This document shows, piece after piece, positions 1 to 7,429 of a stretch of 46,331 bases of DNA (position 1 is its first letter; the number at the start of each line of letters is the position of its first letter). Below the pieces are notes generated by a model. The model was not told where the DNA came from, ran no database searches, and saw nothing but the letters and a program-made list of their open reading frames with translations. Both the position numbers and the translations under genes were made by a program. Source of the DNA: Anaerolineae bacterium (GTDB lineage: Bacteria; Chloroflexota; Anaerolineae; UBA4142; SHND01); NCBI GenBank assembly GCA_021463195.1, contig JAJTXZ010000033.1, positions 1 through 46,331 of the forward strand. Direction: 5' to 3'.

Positions 1-1
1 G

Positions 2-310
2 TTACAGCGCGCGCAGCTGCCGATGGCAAGCGCGGCGTTGAACGCGCCTGCGGGTTTGGTGTATCTATGGCTGCTGCAATATCTGCTGGCGCTTTTGCCT
101 TTTTTGTTCATGCGCGCGCTGTTTCCGCAAACGCACGCCGAACTGGGCGGCAGCTGGCTAAGCGTGTTGACTCTGAATCTGGGCGGCGTATTTTATTGGA
201 GCAGCATTGTTCTGGAAAAGATGCAGCCCGAACTCGAAGCAGTGGCGTATGGTTTGTGGTTGATCGCGTTAGCGGCGGCGCTGCGCGCGCTTTTGTCACG
301 TCTACAATGA
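2..310 (+). CDS. C-terminal part of a multi-pass membrane protein (5' truncated by window edge)
   Basis: The reading frame is open from the first bases of the window to a TGA at 308-310, so the start lies upstream. The first in-window ATG is at 23. The visible 95 residues after that ATG carry two or three hydrophobic helices rich in Leu and Ala: a long one after the AGLVYLW motif, one around LNLGGVFYW, and one near the C-terminus (GLWLIALAAALRALL). There are no catalytic motifs to name a family. It is codirectional with the main array but separated from it by the minus-strand sigma-factor pair, so it probably belongs to another unit. Function unknown. Confidence 0.55.
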   Translation, partial: LQRAQLPMASAALNAPAGLVYLWLLQYLLALLPFLFMRALFPQTHAELGGSWLSVLTLNLGGVFYWSSIVLEKMQPELEAVAYGLWLIALAAALRALLSRLQ

Positions 311-353
311 GATAGCGGATTGCAAACCCAGCATCAACACAATACTTGGCCCG

Positions 354-447
354 TATTCAAGAGTTATGCCATTTTCAAGTTATTTTCGCGCTGTCGGCAA
401 CGAGCAAACCTACGGAAAATAACTTGAATTTTACCAACTCTTGAATA
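354..447. repeat. Long interrupted inverted repeat
   Basis: Two nested perfect arms pair with each other. Outer arms of 12 nt are at 354-365 and 436-447 (TATTCAAGAGTT and its complement). Inner arms of 12 nt are at 376-387 and 415-426 (CAAGTTATTTTC and its complement). A mismatched patch separates them and the loop is about 27 nt. It sits between the convergent ends of the first gene and the minus-strand gene ending at 540, where a bidirectional terminator or a miniature palindromic element would be expected. No T-run clearly follows. Confidence 0.55.
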
Positions 448-539
448 CAAACTGACCAGTTACAAATAATCTGCTGTGCCATTCTTGAGCGGAAAGAAAA
501 ATCTCGCGGAGATTTTTGCCGCGAACAAAGGTGGCGAGG

Positions 540-1238
540 TCAAACTTTTGCGCGCGTTTTGGACACGCGTTTTGGCATACGAGGTATCGCGCGCGGCGAT
601 GGATGCGAGCGGGTGGTTCTATAAGAAGCGAGTTTAAACGTCAATGCAAGCTCTTGTGAAAAATCGGGATTAGGGATTTGAAAGAACAGCTTGCGTTTTA
701 GCGGATTGCTCAATTGTTGCGCGCCCCATTTCACTTTAACTTGAGAATGTTTCAACAAAGGCAATTTCCCTTGAATGTCAAGACGCAGCATGTACTCATT
801 GTCTTGGGGTAATTTGACAAGCCATGCCTGAATTGAAGCGTGTGTGCGCTCATGGACAATTATATCGTTTAGGATAAGAGATTCTTTTTGCTCAAACTCA
901 CCCCGACTTGCAAATTGTCCGGTCATACGCGGATACAACATTTGCGGTGGAATCTGAAATTGAATTTGGATGGATTGATTCTGTCCGGGGAATTGATAAC
1001 GCGTCCAGCTCGACGCGGTATTCAAGTCCGCGCGCAAGGGCGCATTTGAAAATGGTGGCGCTGCAAGATTTGCATCATTGGGAACAAATTTCAAATTTTG
1101 TCTTGTTCTAAGGTCTTGCTCCATGTGACGCAAACGCCTTTCCCATTCCGTCGGAGAGAGAGTTTGCGCCAATTCAGCCAAACGTTCTAGCGCATCGGAC
1201 AAACGTTTGGAACTAGGTTTTTTGCGCGCGTGGTTCAT
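540..1238 (-). CDS. Hypothetical protein downstream of sigma factor
   Basis: 232 residues; I do not recognise the family. The N-terminal ~60 residues are charged and helical (a DALERLAELAQ stretch followed by ERRLRHMEQDLRTR), possibly coiled coil. The middle and C-terminal parts look beta-rich, alternating hydrophobic and polar residues (SIQIQFQIPPQM, YMLRLDIQGKLP). The tail is Arg/Lys/Pro rich. There is no signal peptide or membrane helix. The start at 1238 overlaps the end of the upstream sigma-factor gene by 26 nt, so the two are probably translationally coupled. A partner or anti-sigma role is conceivable from position alone but no anti-sigma motif is visible. Confidence 0.6.
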   Translation of the reverse strand: MNHARKKPSSKRLSDALERLAELAQTLSPTEWERRLRHMEQDLRTRQNLKFVPNDANLAAPPFSNAPLRADLNTASSWTRYQFPGQNQSIQIQFQIPPQMLYPRMTGQFASRGEFEQKESLILNDIIVHERTHASIQAWLVKLPQDNEYMLRLDIQGKLPLLKHSQVKVKWGAQQLSNPLKRKLFFQIPNPDFSQELALTFKLASYRTTRSHPSPRAIPRMPKRVSKTRAKV

Positions 1239-2094
1239 GCTTTTTCCTTCGGACTGATCGCTTCTTATCTATTCTATGTCGGCGCTGGCGATTTACTGTC
1301 ATTGGATTTGCGCCCAAAAACCCTGCCAATTGGTCCAGCGCGCGGTGACGCAGGGTTTGAACATTGGCGGGTTTGATGCCTAACGTTTTACCAATCATTA
1401 GATCATCCCATTCTTCAAAATAGCTCAAGAGAATGACAATACGCCGCGGCTCATTCAAACGGCGGAGCACGCGCTCCACCAAATCGCGCTCCTGAATGGC
1501 TTCAGTGAAAAATTCCGAAATGGGGTCAGAAATTTGCCACCCCATTGGCAAACCATCGCTATCTGAATGAATCGACGCGTCAAGCGAAAGGGCTTGATCG
1601 TTAAAGCGGTTTTTGGAACGCGCGCGCGCGTGAACCATGTTTTGCGCGATTGTGCACGCCCACCACATAAAAGGCACATCGAATGGATAATCTGCCAATA
1701 AAATCTGCGCGCACGCGCGCTGTGCGTAATCCTCTCCTGTTTCGCTGGAAGGAAATTTTCCCAATACACTCGCCGCCGAATGAATGAGGGAATGACGCAG
1801 TTCATTCCAGCAGTCTGGATCTTGCTCACACAAACGATAAAAAAAACCTGCTTCTTGGACCCACACTCCAACCAAGTGTTCCACATAGCGCGTGGGGGTC
1901 AGACGGGCGGGCGCGCGCGGATGCTTGCGAAAGCGGTCATAACGCCCCGTTTCAAAATTGTGTCGTGCCAATTTATCGAGTTCACGCCGCGCCGCCTTTT
2001 CGTCCAGAGGCAAGCGCAGCGCGGGATTCGCTTCAAGATAGAAAGCAAGGCATCGCCGAACAATGAAAGCAAGGCGAGCGGGAGGATTTGACAT
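1213..2094 (-). CDS. ECF-like RNA polymerase sigma factor
   Basis: 293 residues. A sigma-70 region 2-like segment lies at about residues 122-172 (aromatic FMWWACTIAQNMVHAR, resembling the core and -10 binding helices). A region 4-like helix-turn-helix lies at about 205-262 (RRLNEPRRIVILLSYFEEW, then IGKTLGIKPANVQTLRHRA), typical of ECF sigma factors. It is longer than a usual ECF factor (about 170-200) because of an N-terminal extension of roughly 110 residues; a basic tail of ~25 residues ends it. The ATG at 2094 has a GAGGTG ribosome site just upstream. It is transcribed away from the kinase island, so it is a candidate regulator of it (inference). Confidence 0.75.
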   Translation of the reverse strand: MSNPPARLAFIVRRCLAFYLEANPALRLPLDEKAARRELDKLARHNFETGRYDRFRKHPRAPARLTPTRYVEHLVGVWVQEAGFFYRLCEQDPDCWNELRHSLIHSAASVLGKFPSSETGEDYAQRACAQILLADYPFDVPFMWWACTIAQNMVHARARSKNRFNDQALSLDASIHSDSDGLPMGWQISDPISEFFTEAIQERDLVERVLRRLNEPRRIVILLSYFEEWDDLMIGKTLGIKPANVQTLRHRALDQLAGFLGANPMTVNRQRRHRIDKKRSVRRKKHEPRAQKT

Positions 2095-2345
2095 GTCAGC
2101 ACCTCATGACCCAAACTCTTACAATATTATTGACAGCAAACGAGAGCCAAACGCATCATTTACTACAAGAATTGCATACTGTACATTTTAGCAACTTGTA
2201 CATTTTCCATAGTTTACACCTCTTTCTCCAACTGTCAACCATTTTTCAAGCGCGTTCGCGCGCGTAATTTTGCGGATAAAATTATTTTGCATATCGTGCG
2301 CCGCCGCAAACAGCGCACGACGCGTCATAGTAAAAGGAGCGCTGT
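2095..2345. promoter_or_regulatory. Divergent intergenic region with 10-bp direct repeats
   Basis: This 251-bp AT-rich gap must carry promoters for both the minus-strand sigma gene and the plus-strand island. A 10-bp word TGTACATTTT occurs twice, at 2180-2189 and 2197-2206, with 17 bp between starts, on the same helical side to within about half a turn. This could be an operator or an alternative sigma recognition element. A TTGACA at 2130-2135 has only a weak -10 match about 18 bp downstream. The strong site AAAAGGAGC before 2346 is the ribosome-binding site of the first plus-strand gene. Confidence 0.4.
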
Positions 2346-2594
2346 ATGGATCCTATTCCTGTAACCGCAACGGAATTACGGATACGCGCGCGTGAATTGA
2401 TTCAACGCGTGCATTATTACAATGAATGTTATCGTATAGAAAATTTTGGACGCCCAATGGCTGTTATCATCAGCTGTCAGGAATTTGAAGAACTCCAAGC
2501 GCTCCTAAAACAACAACAGATAGCGCTCTCTCCGCCCCACGCGGTAAATGGTCACAAACTGGATACATCGCGTCGCGCGCGCAAGAAACCATGA
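2346..2594 (+). CDS. Phd/YefM-like antitoxin or small DNA-binding protein
   Basis: 82 residues. The N-terminal ~55 residues follow the Phd/YefM antitoxin pattern: ATELRIRARELIQRV (the dimerising and DNA-binding N-terminus), a short strand YRIENFGRPMAVIIS, then EFEELQALL. In the family this fold autorepresses its operon and its C-terminus neutralises a toxin. Here the C-terminus is short and basic, and no toxin gene follows; instead the stop overlaps the ATG of a zinc-ribbon protease by 4 nt (ATGA). The start has a strong AAAAGGAGC site 5-6 nt upstream. It could be an orphan antitoxin recruited as repressor of the island; that role is inference. Confidence 0.65.
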   Translation: MDPIPVTATELRIRARELIQRVHYYNECYRIENFGRPMAVIISCQEFEELQALLKQQQIALSPPHAVNGHKLDTSRRARKKP

Positions 2595-3775
2595 GCAACC
2601 CAAATCGCTGTCCCAACTGCGGCACAGTGAATCGCGCGAACGCGCGCTTTTGCGCCAACTGTCGCGCGGCGCTGTCAACTCCACTTACCCCAACTCTCAA
2701 GACCTGTCCGCAGTGTATTAGCCCAAATCGGATGGATGCGCGCTTTTGCGCGAACTGCGGACATGTTTTCAGCGCCGCGCCTGCGCCGCTTGCCACATTC
2801 CGCTTGCCCCAGTGGTTCTATACGCGCGTGTACAGCGTTCCCGTTTGGACATTACTTGCAGGTGGCAGCGGAGCTATATTGGTTTTGCTATTGTTGATTG
2901 GCGCCGTCTTGATACGCGGGCGCAACACTCTGCCAACTACTCCTATCGCAACGGTTACGGCAAATGTCACGCGCGCTCCCACTGAAATTCCAACCGAGAT
3001 TCCAACCGCTTTGCCTGCGACGCTAGAGCCGACTCGCGCGCCAAGTCCGCTTCCATCATCTACTTTTGCGCCTACTGCTACAGTCACGCCCATACCGACG
3101 TTTGATGCGAATGCGGCGCGGGAACGCGCGCTGCGCGCAACGGTAAAGATTATTGTCCAGGCGCAAGGACGCTCTTTTGATTCTGTCACGGGTTCCGGCA
3201 GCGTCATTACGCGGCGCGGGTATATTCTCACCAACAATCATCTCTTTTATGACGATAATGGACGTCCCTACAATGCGCAATTCGAGGCGTTGATTGCGTT
3301 TCCGCCGCGCGGCGACATGAAAAGCGATGCCCAAATTCAATATCGCGCGGTGTTGGTGGAAAACGACGCGGAACGTGATTTGGCGTTGCTGCGTTTGACT
3401 GCGCGGCGGAATGGCGGGGCGCTGCCTGCGACGCTAGAGCTCGAAACCATTCCCATCGGCGACTCTGACGCGGTGAATCACGGCGACATCCTCACCATCG
3501 TCGGTTATCCCGGCATTGGCGGCGATAGTCTGACGCTAACCAGCGGTAATGTATCTGGCTTTTTGGAACGGGAGGGATGGATTAAAACGGACGCGGAAAT
3601 CAATCAAGGCAACAGTGGTGGACCTGCGCTCAATGCAAATTATGAATTGATTGGTGTTGCGTCAGCGGCATCGCAAGCCGACCAATTCGATTTGCAAGGC
3701 AAACTCGGGCTCGTGCGCCCAATAAAATTTGCGTCCGCGTTAATTGATAGAGCCAAAAGAGAGTCGGGAGAGTGA
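2591..3775 (+). CDS. Zinc-ribbon, membrane-anchored HtrA/DegP-like serine protease
   Basis: 394 residues. Two cytoplasmic CxxC...CxxC zinc ribbons (Cys 7/10/21/24 and 39/42/53/56) precede one membrane helix (about 85-108). A Thr/Pro linker (113-170) leads to a trypsin-like domain placed outside the cell. The catalytic triad can be read as His217 (TNNHLF), Asp263 (ERDLALLRL) and Ser342 (GNSGGPA), the S1C signature. There is no PDZ domain after it, unlike DegP. The gene overlaps its upstream neighbour by 4 nt and is followed directly by a kinase fragment. A role in envelope proteolysis is well supported; its substrate is unknown. Confidence 0.85.
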   Translation: MSNPNRCPNCGTVNRANARFCANCRAALSTPLTPTLKTCPQCISPNRMDARFCANCGHVFSAAPAPLATFRLPQWFYTRVYSVPVWTLLAGGSGAILVLLLLIGAVLIRGRNTLPTTPIATVTANVTRAPTEIPTEIPTALPATLEPTRAPSPLPSSTFAPTATVTPIPTFDANAARERALRATVKIIVQAQGRSFDSVTGSGSVITRRGYILTNNHLFYDDNGRPYNAQFEALIAFPPRGDMKSDAQIQYRAVLVENDAERDLALLRLTARRNGGALPATLELETIPIGDSDAVNHGDILTIVGYPGIGGDSLTLTSGNVSGFLEREGWIKTDAEINQGNSGGPALNANYELIGVASAASQADQFDLQGKLGLVRPIKFASALIDRAKRESGE

Positions 3776-4005
3776 AAACAGAACGGAGCGACATTTACGC
3801 GCTCGGCGCGACATTATATTATGTAATCGCCGCGCGCGTTTCAGCGGAATCGCCAAATCGCGCGGTAGAAGTGTTAATCGTTTCACTGCGTCAATTGAAT
3901 GGTGCAGTTTCTGCGCATACAGCAAACGCCGTTTCCATTGGAATGAACTTTGACGGGCAGCAGCGTTTTCGAATGATTGCTCAGCTGGAACAAGCCTGGT
4001 ATTAA
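3772..4005 (+). pseudogene. Remnant of a Ser/Thr kinase C-lobe
   Basis: The 77-residue frame begins at a GTG overlapping the protease stop and matches only the last third of a Hanks kinase. [13 protein letters not shown] corresponds to the helix-F motif of the complete kinases here ([11 protein letters not shown] in the next gene). The rest aligns almost without gaps to the C-terminus of the kinase encoded just downstream: RQLN versus RQIN, QQRF versus NQRF, and LEQAWY versus MEQGLY at the end. The ATP-binding lobe, HRD loop and DFG are absent, so it cannot be catalytic. It is most simply the surviving 3' end of a kinase gene after deletion or recombination. Whether it is translated is unknown. 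Confidence 0.75.
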
Positions 4006-4021
4006 GCGGAGGGAACAAACA

Positions 4022-6031
4022 ATGATTTGTCGAATCCTTTTCATTGCATTTATCGTTCTCGGCGCAAGTACTTTTGTAGTGAATCAACCTACGCACGCGC
4101 AAGGTGGAGACCGCGTGCGCTATTGGATTACGTGTCCCGCCAATCAAGACGCGAACATTTATATCTATACCGATCCATATCCTTGGCCCGAAATCTGGCT
4201 CTATGCTACGCCAGGCAACCCACACGGGGAAGGTTCCATGTCGGCATCGGAGGTTCAACCCAAAGTAATCAATCCTCACGCACATGGAGCGGACAGCATA
4301 GATTATCGCTTGACCGCGCGCTTTTCCGATGGAGTCTTTGAGACTCACTATTTTTACTATAGATATCCGAATGGCTGCAATCCATCACAGTCGCAGTCAC
4401 CCCCAACGGTGCCACCATCTCCCACTGCGGTTCCACCTACTCAACCTCCACCACCAACCCAGCCGCCCGCGCCGTACATTAATTTTTTTGCAAATGCCAC
4501 GACCATCAATCGCGGCGATTGCACGAATGTCGTATGGAACACCCAAAACGTGCGCCAGGTGTATTACAACGGCGAGTACGTGGCGTCCAATGATTCGCGT
4601 ACGGAATGTCCCTCGAGTACGACAAACTTTACCTTGCGTGTCCTCACGTACTATGGCGAAGAGTCACGCTCCGTGCGAATTACCGTACTGATTCCGCCTA
4701 CACCGGTTCCACCTACCTCGATTCCGCAAGCACAGATCAGTTTTAATACAAATGCTACGGCGCTCAAGGAAGGGGATTGTGCAACCATCATTTGGAGCGC
4801 ACAACATGTTACGGCAGTGTATTACAATGGACAGCGTGTTGCGGATAATGATTCGCGCACAGAGTGTCCAACCGCGACAACCACATATCGTCTCTTTGTC
4901 GAAGCGTTAAGCGGCAATGTGGAGCGGCTCATCAACGTGATCGTTTTGCCGAAACCGACAGACGTTCCGACTTCGACACTTGTCCCAACCGATACTCCAA
5001 CCTCATTGCCAACAACAACCCTGACTCCAATTTTTACAGCGACGCCCATCCTGCTCACAGCAACACCCTTTGCGACTACCGCAACTCCAGCGCCAACGCC
5101 AACACCTGGGGGAGGAGTAATTCCAACAACGGGGTGGGAATTTTTTGATAACAACTCGGCTATACTCTTTCCGCTGGGGCTTTTTCTTTTAGCCGCCGCC
5201 GCGGGATTACTTTGGTATGCGCGCGAAGTGCGCCGCAAACGGCTTCTCGCGCGCACGAAAACTATGCCGCCGCTTGTCGGAGGCAATTATGAAGTTTTGC
5301 ATCCCATCGGCAGCGGCGGCCAAGGCAATTTGTTTTTGGCGCGCCATCGCAGCTTGGACAACTATGTCGCGCTCAAACAAGATGACAGCGGCGACGCAAC
5401 GCAATTTCAATATGAGGCGCAGCTATTGGCAAACCTCGCGCATCCGAATATGCCGCGCGTCACCGATTTCTTTATTGACGGCAACGGCAAACGCTGTCTG
5501 GTGATGGATTACATTCAAGGCGAAAATTTGGAACAGCTGATTCAGAAAAACGGCGCGCTGGCGGAAAGCACCGCGCTGACGTGGATGCGCCCCATCTTTG
5601 ACGCGGTCAAGTATTTGCACGCAAATCGCATCGTGCATCGCGATATCAAACCCGCGAACATTATTATCACGCCGCAGGGCAATGCGATGCTGGTGGATTT
5701 TGGGATTGCCAAGACGATGGCGACGGGACAACTGACGCGCACTGGCGCGCGCGGCATGGGCACCGCAGGGTACGCGCCGCCCGAACAATATAGCGGCGGC
5801 ACGCGCGAAGCGAGCGATGTGTACGCGCTCGGCGCGACGCTCTACTATATGTTGACGGGACGCGTCCCCGTCGAATCCACGCATCGCGCGGCAGGCGCCG
5901 ACCTCATTCCCCCGCGCCAAATCAATCCCAACATCACCCCGCGCACGGAATATGCGATTTTGACCGCAATGAATTTGGCGATGAATCAACGTTTTGCGAG
6001 CGTGGCGTTGATGGAGCAGGGGTTGTATTGA
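4022..6031 (+). CDS. Receptor-type Ser/Thr kinase with extracellular Ig-like repeats and C-terminal kinase
   Basis: 669 residues from the ATG at 4022, chosen because GGAGGG precedes it and a signal peptide begins there (hydrophobic 4-20, Ala-Gln cleavage near 26). Two tandem Ig-like repeats (about 152-223 and 238-309) each contain a GDC and a TEC cysteine that could form a disulfide. A Thr/Pro linker follows, then one membrane helix (379-400) with an RRKR stop-transfer. The kinase (423-669) has Lys452, HRD 539-541, DFG 559-561 and APPEQY, so it looks active. The order (outside, membrane, kinase) is the reverse of usual bacterial receptor kinases. An IPTTG sequence before the helix resembles a sortase motif but is followed by the kinase. 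Confidence 0.88.
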   Translation: MICRILFIAFIVLGASTFVVNQPTHAQGGDRVRYWITCPANQDANIYIYTDPYPWPEIWLYATPGNPHGEGSMSASEVQPKVINPHAHGADSIDYRLTARFSDGVFETHYFYYRYPNGCNPSQSQSPPTVPPSPTAVPPTQPPPPTQPPAPYINFFANATTINRGDCTNVVWNTQNVRQVYYNGEYVASNDSRTECPSSTTNFTLRVLTYYGEESRSVRITVLIPPTPVPPTSIPQAQISFNTNATALKEGDCATIIWSAQHVTAVYYNGQRVADNDSRTECPTATTTYRLFVEALSGNVERLINVIVLPKPTDVPTSTLVPTDTPTSLPTTTLTPIFTATPILLTATPFATTATPAPTPTPGGGVIPTTGWEFFDNNSAILFPLGLFLLAAAAGLLWYAREVRRKRLLARTKTMPPLVGGNYEVLHPIGSGGQGNLFLARHRSLDNYVALKQDDSGDATQFQYEAQLLANLAHPNMPRVTDFFIDGNGKRCLVMDYIQGENLEQLIQKNGALAESTALTWMRPIFDAVKYLHANRIVHRDIKPANIIITPQGNAMLVDFGIAKTMATGQLTRTGARGMGTAGYAPPEQYSGGTREASDVYALGATLYYMLTGRVPVESTHRAAGADLIPPRQINPNITPRTEYAILTAMNLAMNQRFASVALMEQGLY

Positions 6032-6100
6032 GTGGAATCGCTCATTTGTAAAACGTAGCGTCAAACGTGAAACGTCAATGAAATGAAAATGGAGGAAACT

Positions 6101-7429
6101 ATGCAGCCAAAAGGCCACATCACCGCACTGTTGGTACTTTTTCTTGCATTTCTTGTAATGCTAAACACAAGGGCCATATACGCCTTTGATGTCAAAAAGC
6201 AAGACCTGATTGCGCCAAAGGTTATGGAGGGCGACTGCGCCAAAGATGGTGAGATAGCGATTGATCCTGCATCATTCCCAAGTAATGTCTTTGGACCTGG
6301 ACAAAATTTCACCATTACTGTAATCCTGAATAATACGGGCTCTTGTGGCTGGGATAACGAGTATTTTCTTGTTGTGTCCGGCACAATTCCTGTGGATGGG
6401 TTGACAGAACGCCCTTTGAAACAGACAGCCAAAGAAAACAAATCTGAGGAACAAATTACATTCACAACACCCAAAGTTGGGGGCAAGTTCACAAATCAGC
6501 TGTCCTTCAAATACAAGGATGACACAGTTTTTGGCAAATCGCTTCCATTGATCGTTGATGTAGTTCTCACACCTACTCCTACATCTACGAAGAGACAATC
6601 TATAACTGCCTCGCCAACGCCCACGCTCACTTCAACACCCACGTCAACATCATCGCCAGAAATAACGGAATCTCCAAGTCCGACTCAGACTCCAACCAAC
6701 ACTGTAACATCATTGCCGACAGTTTCGCCAACTGCTGTACCGAAGACTGTGGCACCATCAACTGCCGCTTCATCGCCGATAGCGGCGACAGGGACCACCA
6801 CACAGAAAACGCCGGAACCAGCGCCAAATACATCAACGAATACGCCAACGTCCACAACAACACCAACTGGTACCCAAACGCCACCGTCACCGACGTCTCC
6901 TCCTAGTGACGGCAACGTGATAAGTGGTTTCGTTAATGGCGTAATGCGTTTCATAGATGGAGGTGACACGGAAAATCAATCGCGCCGAATTTCGTTTCTT
7001 GCCATTTGCATCCTGCTGCCTTTATTATTGCTGCTCTTGGCACTCATCGTGTCAGCCCTAATGAGAGGACGTCGAGCACCTTCTCCAATAAAAGTTGTCT
7101 CTACAGCGCCGCATCTCACCGGCGCTGCAATCCCAAATGGCTTTACGCTTGTCAATCCAACCGTCATTGGCACAAGCGATAGAGCAAACTTGCCTATCCC
7201 AGCCGCCATAGCAGGTGCAGCGAGTATTTCACCAGAACACGCGCGTATTGAAAAACGCGGTGCGCGGTGGATTCTAAGGGATGGCGACGCAGAAAGACGC
7301 CAATCCAAGACAGGCGTTTTCGTGAACGACAAACGCACGCGCGTCAACTATTTGCAGAACGGCGACAAGATACGCTTGGGCGATGTGGAATTTATTTTTC
7401 ATGAACCGCCGCAAGGAGCAAAACAATGA
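6101..7429 (+). CDS. Receptor-like FHA protein with extracellular NBR1-type Ig domain
   Basis: 442 residues from ATG 6101, selected because GGAGG lies 5 nt upstream (an in-frame ATG at 6083 lacks this). A signal peptide (1-28) is followed by a domain (about 55-156) resembling the bacterial N_BRCA1_IG fold: PGQNFTITVILNNTGSCGW, a late FGKSLPLIVDVV. A ~130-residue Thr/Pro linker, one membrane helix (about 297-321) and a cytoplasmic FHA domain (346-436) complete it. FHA domains read phosphothreonine. Here the usual Gly-Arg is Gly-Thr (VIGTSD) and the Asn of the NG turn is Thr (KTGVFVN), while ISPEHARI keeps the Ser/His region. Phosphopeptide binding may therefore be altered. Its stop overlaps the next ATG by 4 nt. 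Confidence 0.85.
   Translation: MQPKGHITALLVLFLAFLVMLNTRAIYAFDVKKQDLIAPKVMEGDCAKDGEIAIDPASFPSNVFGPGQNFTITVILNNTGSCGWDNEYFLVVSGTIPVDGLTERPLKQTAKENKSEEQITFTTPKVGGKFTNQLSFKYKDDTVFGKSLPLIVDVVLTPTPTSTKRQSITASPTPTLTSTPTSTSSPEITESPSPTQTPTNTVTSLPTVSPTAVPKTVAPSTAASSPIAATGTTTQKTPEPAPNTSTNTPTSTTTPTGTQTPPSPTSPPSDGNVISGFVNGVMRFIDGGDTENQSRRISFLAICILLPLLLLLLALIVSALMRGRRAPSPIKVVSTAPHLTGAAIPNGFTLVNPTVIGTSDRANLPIPAAIAGAASISPEHARIEKRGARWILRDGDAERRQSKTGVFVNDKRTRVNYLQNGDKIRLGDVEFIFHEPPQGAKQ

Noticed and set aside
5116..5240. Sortase (LPxTG-type) anchor in the receptor kinase
   Set aside because: IPTTG, a hydrophobic helix and RRKR are in the right order, but a complete kinase domain follows, so cleavage would detach the kinase. 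I treat it as a membrane helix with a chance or ancestral resemblance.
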